From Flintibacter sp. KGMB00164 (GTDB taxonomy: Bacteria > Bacillota > Clostridia > Oscillospirales > Oscillospiraceae), in assembly GCF_008727735.1 (NCBI RefSeq), contig NZ_CP044227.1, positions 248,001 to 312,000 on the forward strand: DNA of 64,000 nt, read 5' to 3'. This document shows, in pieces, positions 42,437-51,975 of this stretch. Under the pieces are notes generated by a model. That model was not told the origin of the DNA, made no database searches, and saw only the letters and a program-made list of their open reading frames with translations. The number at the start of each line of letters is the position of its first letter. Within the stretch, counting starts at the first letter, position 1. The position numbers and the translations under genes were made by a program.

Positions 42437-43690
42437 ATGAGCCAAATGACAATTGCTCTTATCATTCTCGTTGCCACAGTGGTGCTTTTTATTTGGGAAC
42501 CCTGGCCTATTATTGTTACCGCGATTGGGGCCTCTATTGTATTTGCTTACACTGGAATTATTACTGTAAATGATATTTTTACCGGTTATAACAGTACAAC
42601 AATCGTGTTGTTAGCCGGCATGATGGTGATTGGATCTTCGTTGTTCCATGCCGGTATCACCGATTTGATTGGTGAAAAAATGGTAAAAATTACAGGCAAG
42701 AGTGAACGCAACATTATCCTGGCTACGCTGGTCGTATCTTGCGCACTTAGCTCTGTATGCAGTAACATTGGTGTAATGACCGCGATGGCACCTCTGGTAA
42801 CTGCCATGTGTATCGCGGCGGGGATTGGGCCTTCCAAAGCGTTGCTCTCTCTGTTGTTTGGTGCACAATTTGGCGGTTTTGTCACCTTGGTAGGTGTAGG
42901 CTCCAATGCCACTGCCAACAGTGTAATGGAGGAGTTAGGGATTACGCCCTTTGGCTTTTTCAGCATCACCCCCTTTGGTGTAGGCGTGTGTATTTTGGGA
43001 ACTTTGTATTTTACTCTGATTGGACGTAAGCTGATTCCGGATACCAAGTATATCCCCGAGTTTGCCAAGACGGAAAAAAAGCCTCTGGACCGGAAAAAGG
43101 CGGCTATCTCTGTAATCACTTTGCTGTGTGTCCTTGTGGTCATTGCAGTCAGTCCAGATAATGTTCCTATGCACATTGCTGCCACAGTGGGCGCACTGGT
43201 GATTGTGGGGACTAAGTGCATGTCTGTTCAGGAGGCAATCCGAGCCATTGACTGGAACTGTATGCTCCTGGTAGGTTCTCTGACGGCAATTTCTACCGGC
43301 GTGACAAACAGCGGCCTGGGCGATGCAGTGGCACAGGAGATTCTGAATATTCTGGGTGATAACCCCAGCCCCTTCATGATTACTACGATTATTTTCTTTG
43401 CGGCTGCGCTGCTCACTCAGGTCATGTCCAATATTCCCACGATTATGCTTTTCCTGCCCATTGGTATTTCGATTGCTCAGACCATTGGGGTCAGCCCCTA
43501 TCCGGTTGCCATGACCATTACTCTGGCAGGTGCGGCCTCTTATGCAACCCCCTTTGCTGCGCCTCAGAATATGATGACTGTGGGTTGGACTCAGTATAAA
43601 TTTGTGGACTTTATGAAGATTGGTTTGCCCATGCTTCTGGTCACTTATGTAGTGGTAGTTGCGCTCCAGCCCATTTTCCTGCCTTACTAA
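42437..43690 (+). CDS. SLC13/DASS family permease (di- or tricarboxylate type)
   Basis: A 417-residue transporter with about 11-12 membrane segments. SNIGVMTAMAPLVTAMC and SNIPTIMLFLPIG match the two SNxxT-type substrate loops of the family. It should import a carboxylate such as succinate or another organic acid with Na+, or by exchange. AAGGAG precedes the ATG. It supplies the presumed substrate of the dehydrogenase/RraA pathway. Local base composition is more AT-rich than that of its neighbours. Confidence 0.9.
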   Translation: MSQMTIALIILVATVVLFIWEPWPIIVTAIGASIVFAYTGIITVNDIFTGYNSTTIVLLAGMMVIGSSLFHAGITDLIGEKMVKITGKSERNIILATLVVSCALSSVCSNIGVMTAMAPLVTAMCIAAGIGPSKALLSLLFGAQFGGFVTLVGVGSNATANSVMEELGITPFGFFSITPFGVGVCILGTLYFTLIGRKLIPDTKYIPEFAKTEKKPLDRKKAAISVITLLCVLVVIAVSPDNVPMHIAATVGALVIVGTKCMSVQEAIRAIDWNCMLLVGSLTAISTGVTNSGLGDAVAQEILNILGDNPSPFMITTIIFFAAALLTQVMSNIPTIMLFLPIGISIAQTIGVSPYPVAMTITLAGAASYATPFAAPQNMMTVGWTQYKFVDFMKIGLPMLLVTYVVVVALQPIFLPY

Positions 43691-43710
43691 TTAAATCGGG
43701 AGGCTAAGCA

Positions 43711-44547
43711 ATGAAAGAACTGCTGCGAGGGGTGTATGATCTGCATGTTCATACCGCTCCGGATGTGAGCCCACGTAAATGTGACGACTTGGAACTGGCT
43801 CGCCGTCTGGAGAAAACAGGTATGGCAGGATGTGCAATCAAAAGCCACTTTGCCGATACTGCCGGCCGAGCGGCTGTGTTGAGATCCTTATTTCCAAAAC
43901 TGGATATTGTGGGAGGGATTACGCTGAATCGTTCGGTGGGAGGAATCAATCCCCAGGCGGTGGAGCGTACTGCGCAGATGGGAGGAAAAATGCTCTGGTT
44001 TCCCACTTTGGAGGCCAGATCATACCAGCAGTACCGCCATAGCAATGATGGTATGGACGTGTCTCAATTTTTAAGTGTCTTTTCAGATGACAGGAATCTA
44101 TTACCCGAGGTATATCAGGTATTAGAAATTGCTGCAGAGTATAACATGGTAGTGGGAACCGGTCACCTTAGTTCCCGGGAGGGACTGGCTGTAGTTCGTG
44201 CTGCTCGGGAGTGCGGTGTGGAGCATGTGGTGTTGACCCATGCGGATAATCCGACGAATGAATACTCTTTGGAGGAGCAGTATCAGGCGGTACAGGAAGG
44301 GGCTATGGTGGAACATTGTTATTTCACCAGCTATTATCAGAGAACGCCTATAGAAGTAATTGCCCAGCAGATCCAACATGTGGGCTGTAAGTCTGTGGTA
44401 CTGAGTACTGATTTTGGGCAGGTCAATTCCCCGTATAGTGATGAAGGAATGCTGGAGTATATGCAGTGTTTGTTGCAGTGCGGCATCTCCGAAGAAGACC
44501 TGTTTCAAATGGTCTGCGCGAACCCACGTAGTCTGCTTCAATCGTAG
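43711..44547 (+). CDS. DUF6282 family protein (amidohydrolase-like), second copy
   Basis: A 278-residue protein with the same motifs as 4195-5067: YDLHVHTAPDV (HxH), MAGCAIKSHFADT, NRSVGGINPQAV, TGHLSSREG, LTHADNP and STDFGQ. These look like metal ligands of an amidohydrolase/PHP-type active site. It is the last gene of the hydroxyacid dehydrogenase operon and ends at a strong terminator. The reaction is unknown; both copies lie in operons with importers. Confidence 0.75.
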   Translation: MKELLRGVYDLHVHTAPDVSPRKCDDLELARRLEKTGMAGCAIKSHFADTAGRAAVLRSLFPKLDIVGGITLNRSVGGINPQAVERTAQMGGKMLWFPTLEARSYQQYRHSNDGMDVSQFLSVFSDDRNLLPEVYQVLEIAAEYNMVVGTGHLSSREGLAVVRAARECGVEHVVLTHADNPTNEYSLEEQYQAVQEGAMVEHCYFTSYYQRTPIEVIAQQIQHVGCKSVVLSTDFGQVNSPYSDEGMLEYMQCLLQCGISEEDLFQMVCANPRSLLQS

Positions 44548-44571
44548 AATTTAGCCTAATGAAAAAATAAA

Positions 44572-44615
44572 CAGCCTGGAAAGAAGCGATTTGCTTCTTT
44601 CCAGGCTGCTTTTTT
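44572..44615. terminator. Bidirectional terminator between the DUF6282 and YitT genes
   Basis: CAGCCTGGAAAGAAGC and GCTTCTTTCCAGGCTG form a perfect 16-bp stem followed by CTTTTTTG. Confidence 0.92.
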
Positions 44616-44644
44616 GTCTAATCAATAGGAAGAGTTGAACGATG

Positions 44645-45502
44645 TTATACCACTTCTGTAAAGCCCTTGAAACCCAGACCAAGCACTTCCGAAGTTTCGT
44701 TTGCCATGACAAAAGCGCTGGGGTCACACTGGCCGATAATGCGTTTCAAACGGACAAATTCGGATTTGCGCACAGTACAAAGCACGACATCTATGGGATC
44801 ACCGCTATATGCACCCTTGGCGGGCAGGATGGTAGCGGTGCGCTCCAGCTCCTGAATAACTCGGTCGGCAATTTCCTGGGGATGCTTGGTGACAATGATA
44901 GCTTGGCTGCCTGCATCGCTGCCATAGAGGATCATGTCAATGACCTTAGTCTGAACGTAGACACTGATCAGACCAAACAGTCCTGCGTCTACATCCTGAA
45001 ATACAAAGATAGACATAACCAGGATGATTCCTTCGATGATCATCAGAGCATGGCCGATAGAGTAGTGGGGAAACTTTTTTTGCAGAAGATATCCGGCGAT
45101 GTCCGTGCCGCCAGTGGTAAAGCCGGCAAGAAAAATGAAGGCCATGCCGACGCCTACGACAATTCCTCCGTAAACGCTGCTCAGCAGACGGTCGCCAGCG
45201 TACTGGGGACAGATGGGGGTGACGATAAAGTCCAGAATAATGGTGACCAGAACTGTGGCAATGGCAGTGCGTACGGTAAACTGTCGGCTGAGATAAAACC
45301 ACGCCAATACCAGCAAAGGAAGGTTGATCAGTAGGGTCAGTGTACCGATTGGCAGTGCGGTGAGGTGGTTGATCATCAGTGCAATACCTACCGCACCACC
45401 GGGCGCGATTTGGGCGGGAACCACAAAGTATTGGGTGCCTACACTATAAATAACAGCGCCAAGTACCACTAAAACAACACTTTTTATCCACTCTTTTTTC
45501 AT
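44645..45502 (-). CDS. YitT family membrane protein
   Basis: A 285-residue protein. ATG 45502 follows AGGAG by seven bases; the frame is open 47 codons further into the neighbouring gene's end. Five or six membrane segments (YitT/DUF161; YFVVPAQIAPGGAVGIALM) are followed by a cytoplasmic DUF2179 domain (SQAIIVTKHPQEIADRVI, GDPIDVVLCTVRKSE). The molecular function of the family is unknown. It is downstream of the sigma-54 activator on the same strand, 46 bp away, and may be co-transcribed. Confidence 0.92.
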   Translation of the reverse strand: MKKEWIKSVVLVVLGAVIYSVGTQYFVVPAQIAPGGAVGIALMINHLTALPIGTLTLLINLPLLVLAWFYLSRQFTVRTAIATVLVTIILDFIVTPICPQYAGDRLLSSVYGGIVVGVGMAFIFLAGFTTGGTDIAGYLLQKKFPHYSIGHALMIIEGIILVMSIFVFQDVDAGLFGLISVYVQTKVIDMILYGSDAGSQAIIVTKHPQEIADRVIQELERTATILPAKGAYSGDPIDVVLCTVRKSEFVRLKRIIGQCDPSAFVMANETSEVLGLGFKGFTEVV

Positions 45503-45548
45503 GTAAGTGCTCCTAACCAGAGCAACCTTTCTTGCAAAACGAGCATAA

Positions 45549-46979
45549 TCAGCGAATATCCATACCGGAAAGGCCATATTCCCGGATCCGACGGCACAGC
45601 GTTTGACGTGGGATCTGGAGACTGCGGGCAGCCTGGGACACATTGCCTCCTGCTGCCTGTAATGCCTTGCGGATCAGGCCGCTTTCGTACTCCTGTACGG
45701 CTTGCCGAAGAGGCAAAACTGCGGCAGGATTCTGAGCTTTTTTGCTGGAATGCTCCAAAAAAGGATGGGGCGATGTGCTTAGCGGCTCCCTTAAATCTTT
45801 GACCTGGAGCACGTGCTCATGGGGAGATACGTGGCTCATAGCATACACAATTGTATGTTCCAGTTCCCGCAGGTTGCCTGGCCAGGAATAGGATTCCAGG
45901 TTTGAGATGAGCTCCCGGGAGACATATTCAATATTTTTGTGAAAGGTTGCGTTGTGTTTGTTGATATAGAAATTCAGAAAGGCTGGAATATCCGCCTTTC
46001 GTTCCCGCAGAGGAGGAATATGCACGGACATCATGCTCAGTCGGTAATAAATATCCTGGCGCAGTTGTCCCTGCTGAATGGCCTGCAGAGGGTCTGTGTT
46101 CATGGCGGCGATGACCTTCACATCCACACAAACAGTCTCTTTGCCGCCCAGCCGCCGGAAACGGCCGTCCTGAAGTACCCGCAGCAGCTTGGACTGCAGC
46201 TGGATAGGCATGGAGTTGATCTCATCCAAAAACAGGGTTCCGCCATTGGCCAGCTCGAACAGTCCCTTGTTTTCTGCGGCGCCGGTAAAGGCCCCTTTGG
46301 CTGTGCCGAACAGGATGCTCTCCAACAGGGTTTCCGGAAGGGCAGCGCAGTTTTGGGCGACAAAGGGCATGTCCCGACGAGGGCTGGCATTGTGGATGGC
46401 CTGTGCCACAACCTCTTTTCCGGTGCCTGTCTCGCCATAGATCATGACTGGAAGCTCGCAGGCAGCAACTACGGGAATATAATCCCGAATCTGCTGCATC
46501 TTTTCATCTTCGGCGATCATGGTTTCCAAAGAGAACATAGCGGAGTCACGGTCGGTCAGTTTCTGGGTCTCTCCCTGAGAAAAATCTGCTGGGGTCAAAC
46601 GAATGGGACTGGATTCAGGGTGCGTCTCAGGCTCTCGCTCCTGGGTAGAGAGGTCGATGGCACCAACGATGCGGTCGCCCCACTTAATGGGAATCGACAG
46701 CGAAGTGATGCGGATCCCTTCCCGCCCTTTGGTCTTCAGATATTGATTTTCCACATAGGCGGGAACACCGCGTTCCATCGCTTTGATGGTGGTGCTGGTC
46801 TCAGGATCCAGGTTTTCATAGACGTCCAGAAAGTGTTTGCCTACCAGTTCATCGGCCTGTTCTCCGGCGCGAAATTTGTCATTGAATTTTGCGGTAAACA
46901 GGATCTCCCCCTCCAGATTGATGATGGTGATTCCGTCAATATAGCCTTTGCCGTGAAATAGTTCCTGTAAAAATTCCAC
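45549..46979 (-). CDS. Sigma-54-dependent transcriptional activator
   Basis: A 476-residue enhancer-binding protein starting at GTG 46979 (AGAGGTG seven bases upstream). Residues 1-115 form a PAS-like sensor (GITIINLEGEILFTAKFNDKF). The AAA+ domain has Walker A GETGTGKE (182-189), the sigma-54 contact motif GAFTGA (229-234) and Walker B GGTLFLDE. A Fis-type helix-turn-helix closes the protein (GNVSQAARSLQIPRQTLCRR). There is no receiver domain, so it senses a ligand or redox state directly. A -24/-12 promoter and paired palindromes upstream of 48492-49655 are its likely target, which is its own operon. Confidence 0.95.
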   Translation of the reverse strand: MEFLQELFHGKGYIDGITIINLEGEILFTAKFNDKFRAGEQADELVGKHFLDVYENLDPETSTTIKAMERGVPAYVENQYLKTKGREGIRITSLSIPIKWGDRIVGAIDLSTQEREPETHPESSPIRLTPADFSQGETQKLTDRDSAMFSLETMIAEDEKMQQIRDYIPVVAACELPVMIYGETGTGKEVVAQAIHNASPRRDMPFVAQNCAALPETLLESILFGTAKGAFTGAAENKGLFELANGGTLFLDEINSMPIQLQSKLLRVLQDGRFRRLGGKETVCVDVKVIAAMNTDPLQAIQQGQLRQDIYYRLSMMSVHIPPLRERKADIPAFLNFYINKHNATFHKNIEYVSRELISNLESYSWPGNLRELEHTIVYAMSHVSPHEHVLQVKDLREPLSTSPHPFLEHSSKKAQNPAAVLPLRQAVQEYESGLIRKALQAAGGNVSQAARSLQIPRQTLCRRIREYGLSGMDIR

Positions 46980-47051
46980 TGCAATACACCTCTTTTCGTC
47001 AAGTTTCTGCTGATATTATGGTAGCAGAATGACGGAAAAAGGGCAACTGTC

Positions 47052-48419
47052 TTACAGCTCTCCTTCGCCGGGACGGTTGAGCGGCAGCTTGATCCACCAC
47101 CACTTGAAGAGGTGATTCACAATGATACAGGCGGCAAAAATGCCTACATAGAGAGCAACAAACTGCCAGTGCTGTCCGTTCATCAACATGATTGGTCCCA
47201 TAGACCAGGCAAACATCTCGATGGGGGTGGTAAAGGGGGCGGCAAAAGCGGTGTCGTTAAGGGTCTTGGACTTGTTCTCCGGGTCTACGATCCGCAGCAG
47301 AATGAAACCGATAGCGAACACGCCGGTGGAGTAGCCCCAGACAAAGATGGAGCGCTCAAACCAGCTGCCCTTGTTCATAGCAGGGCCGAAATACATCAAG
47401 GTCAGTACCACGATGATGATACCAAAGATCAGCAGCATGGCCAGGGGGACCGCATACTTCACAATGACCGAAATCTTGATGGATGCAATGCCGAAAAATA
47501 CCAGATAGTCGGTAGCGGTACCGGAGATGCGGCTGATTACATTTTCATCGATATAGTGGCTGACTTTCGTTTTGCGGAAGAACAGGAACATGGCAATTGC
47601 CACCAGGAAGGCCAGAAGGTAAGAGGGAAGATCCAGTCCGGTGGTATTCAAAATCCACTTGTTGAGCAGCAGGCCTGCACCGGATGCCACCAGCAGCAGG
47701 GCCAGGTGCCAGGCCAGCGGGTCCAGTACCACAGAGGACACCGTCTCACGGCCCATAATGGCCCGTCGGCTCTCGTCTTTAATCAAACCGGTTTTGAGGT
47801 CGCCGGAGATATACTGGAAACTCTGAATATACTTGGTCCAGCCCCGCTTGGTGCCGATCTTGATGAAGAACAGGCCGCCGAAAATACCGGCCAGGATGCC
47901 CACAGTAGCGCAGGTCATACCAATATCGGTGGCGTCGGTGAAGCCCAGGTTATTCAGAGCGGAGCCTACCGCAGCTGCGGTACCGTGGCCGCCGGAGAAA
48001 CCGGCTGCCAGAAGCAGGCCGAAGCTGTAGTTGATCTCCGGGAACAGGCGGGAGATCACCAGAATGGAGAACAGAGGAACCAGACCAAACTGGATTACCT
48101 GAGCCAACACTTTATAAGAAAAGTAGGAGCCGATACGGTCGACTTCCGCTTTAAATTCCTTCTTTGAAAACGTGAAACCATTTACACCGACTGCGGCGAA
48201 GATAAGGATAATAAGCATACCGGGGTAGTCGCCGATGGAATCGGAGAAGGGGAGTACATTGAGCCCCTGACTGCCCAGTGCCAATGCAATAAAGCCGGCG
48301 ATCATGCTGGCGGGAACAAAAAACTTCTGAACAAAGCCAACTTTCGCTCGAATCAGCTGGCCAAACACGATAAACAGGGAGGCGATGGCAAAATCAAGCA
48401 AGAAATCATTTACGCTCAT
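47052..48419 (-). CDS. gltS: Sodium/glutamate symporter family protein (GltS type, copy 2)
   Basis: A 455-residue transporter with about 12 membrane segments. AAGFSGGHGTAAAVGSAL carries the GGHG-type motif of GltS, and a matching second-half motif appears later. AGGAGGT precedes the ATG. It is 72 bp after the alanine-dehydrogenase-like gene and before the sigma-54 activator. It probably imports the amino acid or oxo acid that the dehydrogenase-like enzyme uses. Only moderately similar to copy 1 at 37807. Confidence 0.85.
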   Translation of the reverse strand: MSVNDFLLDFAIASLFIVFGQLIRAKVGFVQKFFVPASMIAGFIALALGSQGLNVLPFSDSIGDYPGMLIILIFAAVGVNGFTFSKKEFKAEVDRIGSYFSYKVLAQVIQFGLVPLFSILVISRLFPEINYSFGLLLAAGFSGGHGTAAAVGSALNNLGFTDATDIGMTCATVGILAGIFGGLFFIKIGTKRGWTKYIQSFQYISGDLKTGLIKDESRRAIMGRETVSSVVLDPLAWHLALLLVASGAGLLLNKWILNTTGLDLPSYLLAFLVAIAMFLFFRKTKVSHYIDENVISRISGTATDYLVFFGIASIKISVIVKYAVPLAMLLIFGIIIVVLTLMYFGPAMNKGSWFERSIFVWGYSTGVFAIGFILLRIVDPENKSKTLNDTAFAAPFTTPIEMFAWSMGPIMLMNGQHWQFVALYVGIFAACIIVNHLFKWWWIKLPLNRPGEGEL

Positions 48420-48491
48420 AAGGTACCTCCTAAGTATTAGATTGGGGGAAATTCCTCCTCCGGCGGACAGCGCCGCCGGAGGAGGATGAAA

Positions 48492-49655
48492 TCAGCGCTG
48501 GATAAAGTTGTTGGAGCGGGTTCCGGTAGCGGGGGGAGCAAAGTCCAGCTTCTGGTCTGCGATCTCCAGAATGTCCTCCGGACGGATCCAGGGACGGCCC
48601 TGAATGGCGCTGGTCTCCTCGTGGGTGAGATAGCCCTTATAAGCGGTCAGGCTGCGGCGCAGAAAGCCGTCCTTGACGCAGGCAGCAGCAACGCCGTTGT
48701 TCAGGATAGAGCGGAAATGGGGCAGCATGGAGGCTGCATAGGCAATGGAGGTAGACTGGGCGATGGCGCCGGGAATGTTGCTGACGCAGTAGTGAACGAC
48801 GCCCTCCTCAATGTAGCGGGGGTCGGCGTGGGTGGTCTCATGGAAGGTCTCAATGGCGCCCACGTCGTTGCTGATATCTACGATAACAGAGCCCTTTTCC
48901 ATGGAACGAACCATCTCGCGGTCGATCATAAATTCCTTGGCGTCCTTGGGCCAGCGCACGCAGTTATATACGACATCGATTTCGGGCAGCAGCTTTTTCA
49001 GGTTGTAACGGTTGGAGATCTGGGTGTTGACTTCCTCGTTGAACTGCTTACCGATGTCACGCAGGGTACCGATGTTGATGTCCATTACGGTGACCCAGGC
49101 GCCCAGGGCATGGAGAACGGTAGTCACGGCACGGCCCACGGTACCGCCGCCAATGACCAGAGCCTTGATGCCGGGAGCACCGCCCAGGCCGTTGACAAAC
49201 TTGCCCTTGCCGCCGTGGATGGACTGCAGGGACTCCAGACCCATCAATGCACCCTGCTTGCCGGCGGCCTCGCAGTTGGGGGAGCCGTAACGGTGGGCAT
49301 CCTCAGCGGTGAAGGCAATGCATTTGCTGTCCAGCAGGGCCTGTACCTCCTGGGGATGGGCGGCGGGATGGATACAGGTGAGAACGATCTGATTTTCCCG
49401 CAGCAGGGGGAACTCACAGGGCTCCAGCTCTTTGACCTTGGTCACCAGGTCACAGGTGGCATAGATCTCCTCCATGGTATCCACCAGCTTGGCGCCCTCC
49501 TGGGCATACTGCTCGTCGGCAAAGCCAGCACCCAGACCGGCTCCACGCTGTACATATACTTCATGTCCATCGCTGACAATGGCCTCCACCTCGGCGGGGG
49601 TGACGATGGTACGGAACTCGCCGTTCTTAATATCTTTCAGCAAACCAAACTTCAT
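48492..49655 (-). CDS. Alanine-dehydrogenase/transhydrogenase-like (AlaDh/PNT) dehydrogenase
   Basis: A 387-residue protein. ATG 49655 follows GGAGG by eight bases; the earlier TTG overlaps that site. The N-terminal AlaDh/PNT domain keeps RTIVTPAEVEAI, VTKVKELE (substrate Lys) and CIHPAAHP (His). The NAD-binding domain has ALVIGGGTVGRAVTTVLHALGAWVTVMD. Differences after the His (TAEDAHRYG in place of the usual alanine-dehydrogenase AYETV) argue against simple alanine dehydrogenase; another amino acid or N-substituted amino acid is possible. It is first in the sigma-54-controlled operon. Confidence 0.85.
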   Translation of the reverse strand: MKFGLLKDIKNGEFRTIVTPAEVEAIVSDGHEVYVQRGAGLGAGFADEQYAQEGAKLVDTMEEIYATCDLVTKVKELEPCEFPLLRENQIVLTCIHPAAHPQEVQALLDSKCIAFTAEDAHRYGSPNCEAAGKQGALMGLESLQSIHGGKGKFVNGLGGAPGIKALVIGGGTVGRAVTTVLHALGAWVTVMDINIGTLRDIGKQFNEEVNTQISNRYNLKKLLPEIDVVYNCVRWPKDAKEFMIDREMVRSMEKGSVIVDISNDVGAIETFHETTHADPRYIEEGVVHYCVSNIPGAIAQSTSIAYAASMLPHFRSILNNGVAAACVKDGFLRRSLTAYKGYLTHEETSAIQGRPWIRPEDILEIADQKLDFAPPATGTRSNNFIQR

Positions 49656-49735
49656 AATTGACGCCTCCAAATTTTTGTTTTGTGGTCCTGAGCCCTTGAG
49701 ACGGACTCTGTTTGTTGGTTCTGGCCAATATATGC

Positions 49736-49752
49736 TGCAAGTTTGGTGCCAA
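49736..49752 (-). promoter_or_regulatory. Sigma-54 (-24/-12) promoter
   Basis: On the minus strand TTGGCAC, five bases, TTGCA. This matches the TGGCAC-N5-TTGC consensus exactly, with the key GG and GC 10 bases apart. It lies about 80 bp upstream of the alanine-dehydrogenase-like start. Confidence 0.88.
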
Positions 49753-49832
49753 CTTTTGATTTTTATTTTCAGTGCTATTTTTCCCTATATTTTGCGCTTT
49801 TTATATCTTTCTTCGAAAAAATTTTGTCGTAT

Positions 49833-49887
49833 GCTCATTTTTGAGCATGCGCTATCATCGTTTTTGGTCATACGCTCATTTTTGAGC
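49833..49887. promoter_or_regulatory. Paired enhancer sites for the sigma-54 activator
   Basis: GCTCATTTTTGAGC is present exactly twice (49833-49846 and 49874-49887), 41 bp (four helical turns) apart and about 80-135 bp upstream of the -24/-12 promoter, the standard place for enhancer-binding proteins. The rest of the 600-bp gap (49888-50255) is AT-rich, shows no gene, and should hold the LuxR gene promoter. Confidence 0.8.
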
Positions 49888-50255
49888 AGTGTTGCAAACG
49901 TGCGGTTGGATCTCCTGACTCTGACAGAGAAAGAGACCGTAGAATGGTGCAGAAGCACAATTGCCCATTGCAACGAGATTGCAGAATCTTTATCCGGCGG
50001 TGAAAAATGTAGATAAGATTATACAAGTCGGTTTTGGTAATTCTACGGCCGACAGCACAGGTTACACAAGCAGAAAAATGATACATATATATGGAGAGAA
50101 AGGTGCATCTATATTCACTTCTCCTAGAAATAAATATGTATATTTCCCACTTGCTTTTTTGAAATAAAACGGGTAAACTTCCTATAAGCTTATAATAAAA
50201 AATATCTAAGTAGGCTTAGAAAAAGCTAAAAAACTGGCTGGAAAGGGAGCTGTAT

Positions 50256-51056
50256 ATGGGATATCTGGATGAAAATGAATGGATTCTGCTCAACGAGATT
50301 GCATATAATATTTCGTATATTTTTACGGTAGAGGAGATGCAGGATGAGATTCTCAACCGATGGCTTCCCATCCTGATTCCTTATGATGCAGCGGTGCTGG
50401 CCCGACTGAGCCGCACAGCCGATGGAGGTTACGTATTTACGGAGACCTATGGCTATCATCTTAGCCCAAAGATGCTGGATATTTGGCAGGAACAGACCCA
50501 GAAAGCAGATGCATATCGCTGGCTGCTGTACAGCAATACCAGTGCCACATTTCGGGAGTCTGCTTTTCGGGAAGAGGATAAGCTGAAGAATACCCCGATT
50601 TATGAATCCTTTTATGAACCCAACGGTCTTTGCTATTCTGCCGGACTATGTATCTGCTTCCGGGAGGAGCCGGTAGGATTTTTGAGGCTGTACCGAAGAA
50701 AAGAGAAGGGAGAATTTGCTGAGCGAGATCTGTTTGCCTTGAGCCAGCTGCATAAACATCTGGCGTACCGCCTGATTTACGAGGCAAAGCGGGGTGACAC
50801 TCGGTTCTTTTTTGCCAAGGGATACCACGATAAAATCTGCCGACAGTATAATCTGACGGAGCGAGAAGGGGAAATGTTGGATTTAGCAGTGCACGGGATG
50901 ACCAATGAAGAGATTGCCCAAAAGCTCAATATCAGTATCCATACTGTGAAGAAGCACTTCCAGAGTGTGTACACCAAGATGAACGTACATAATCGCGTTC
51001 AGATGGTTCAGAACCTGCCATTTTCCAGCGATAAGATCAATTTTGATGAATTATAG
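50256..51056 (+). CDS. LuxR family transcriptional regulator
   Basis: A 266-residue regulator with a GAF-like N-terminal region (about residues 1-170) and a C-terminal LuxR helix-turn-helix (LTEREGEMLDLAVHG, NEEIAQKLNISIHTVKKHF, VYTKMNVHNRVQ). AAAGGGAG precedes the ATG. It is a single gene closed by a terminator, lying between the sigma-54 operon (divergent) and a small membrane protein gene. Targets unknown; the signal is not a typical acyl-homoserine lactone one. Confidence 0.9.
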   Translation: MGYLDENEWILLNEIAYNISYIFTVEEMQDEILNRWLPILIPYDAAVLARLSRTADGGYVFTETYGYHLSPKMLDIWQEQTQKADAYRWLLYSNTSATFRESAFREEDKLKNTPIYESFYEPNGLCYSAGLCICFREEPVGFLRLYRRKEKGEFAERDLFALSQLHKHLAYRLIYEAKRGDTRFFFAKGYHDKICRQYNLTEREGEMLDLAVHGMTNEEIAQKLNISIHTVKKHFQSVYTKMNVHNRVQMVQNLPFSSDKINFDEL

Positions 51057-51177
51057 TTAATATGACTGAAAACAAATGAAATAATTAGTAAAAATACATA
51101 ATACAAAAGAAGCATATATATAGTCTAAAGTAGTAATGTAAGCTCCTAAAGTGGGTGAGGAGCGGGTATAAAGAGGA

Positions 51178-51221
51178 AAAAAATAGGGCCGGTGCTGACT
51201 TCCAGCACCGGCCCTATTTTG
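51178..51221. terminator. Terminator of the LuxR gene
   Basis: AAATAGGGCCGGTGCTG and its complement form a 17-bp stem around ACTTC, followed by TTGC, with A-rich sequence on the other side. Confidence 0.85.
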
Positions 51222-51256
51222 CTATGATAAAAACCACAATAAAGAGGGGGCGTCAT

Positions 51257-51928
51257 ATGAAAAAAAGTGATATCTCATGGTGTCTGCTCTATGTGCTTTT
51301 GGCTGTGGCCTCAGCTGTTTTGGTAATCAGCGGCGGGTTTGCCTGGTTCAATCGAACCCTGCCCTACCTGGCAGGTGCAGTACAATTTGCGGTATATGCC
51401 ACAGCTGGAGAGCTTCTCTCCACCCGAATGCTGGAGGGGCGCTGGGAGGTCAACCGGGCCACCCTGTTTGTAGCGGCCAGTTGGGGATTCAGCGGTTTGC
51501 TGGTAACTCTGGCGTTTCAAGTGTTCAGCACTGGTGCACAGCAGGCTATGGTGCGGGGATTCCTCCCCTTTTGCGGAAACACCATTGCGTTAGCTTTCTT
51601 TACCAGTGCCCTGAACAACCTGTTTTTTGGCCCCATCCACTCCGGACTGATTCGTGTATGTGTCAATTATGCCGATTTGCGGTTTACTCAGGGCGGGAAC
51701 CCTACGGTGCGGCAGGCAGTTGATTCCGTGGACTGGGGAGAGCTGATTGATTTCACTTTATTTAAAACAATTCCATTTTTCTGGATTCCGGTCAACACAG
51801 TGACGTTTCTTTTACCAGAAGACTATCGGATTGCCTCTGCAGCTATGCTTTCCATGGTATTTGGTATCTTGATGACAGTGCTGCGGCTGAAAGAACGCCG
51901 GGATCAAGAAAGTGCAGCCGCTCTTTAA
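51257..51928 (+). CDS. Small integral membrane protein of unknown function
   Basis: A 223-residue protein with about five or six membrane segments. ATG 51257 follows GAGGGGG; the longer frame crosses the LuxR terminator and is rejected. The late segment TIPFFWIPVNTVTFLLPEDYR is loosely like the C-terminal signature of the Mpv17/PMP22 family (N-F...VP...YR), but this is weak. It is monocistronic and has no diagnostic neighbours. Confidence 0.7.
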   Translation: MKKSDISWCLLYVLLAVASAVLVISGGFAWFNRTLPYLAGAVQFAVYATAGELLSTRMLEGRWEVNRATLFVAASWGFSGLLVTLAFQVFSTGAQQAMVRGFLPFCGNTIALAFFTSALNNLFFGPIHSGLIRVCVNYADLRFTQGGNPTVRQAVDSVDWGELIDFTLFKTIPFFWIPVNTVTFLLPEDYRIASAAMLSMVFGILMTVLRLKERRDQESAAAL

Positions 51929-51975
51929 ATGTAAAACTTAAAATGCCGGCCAATATAATGGCGAATATCCAGGAC

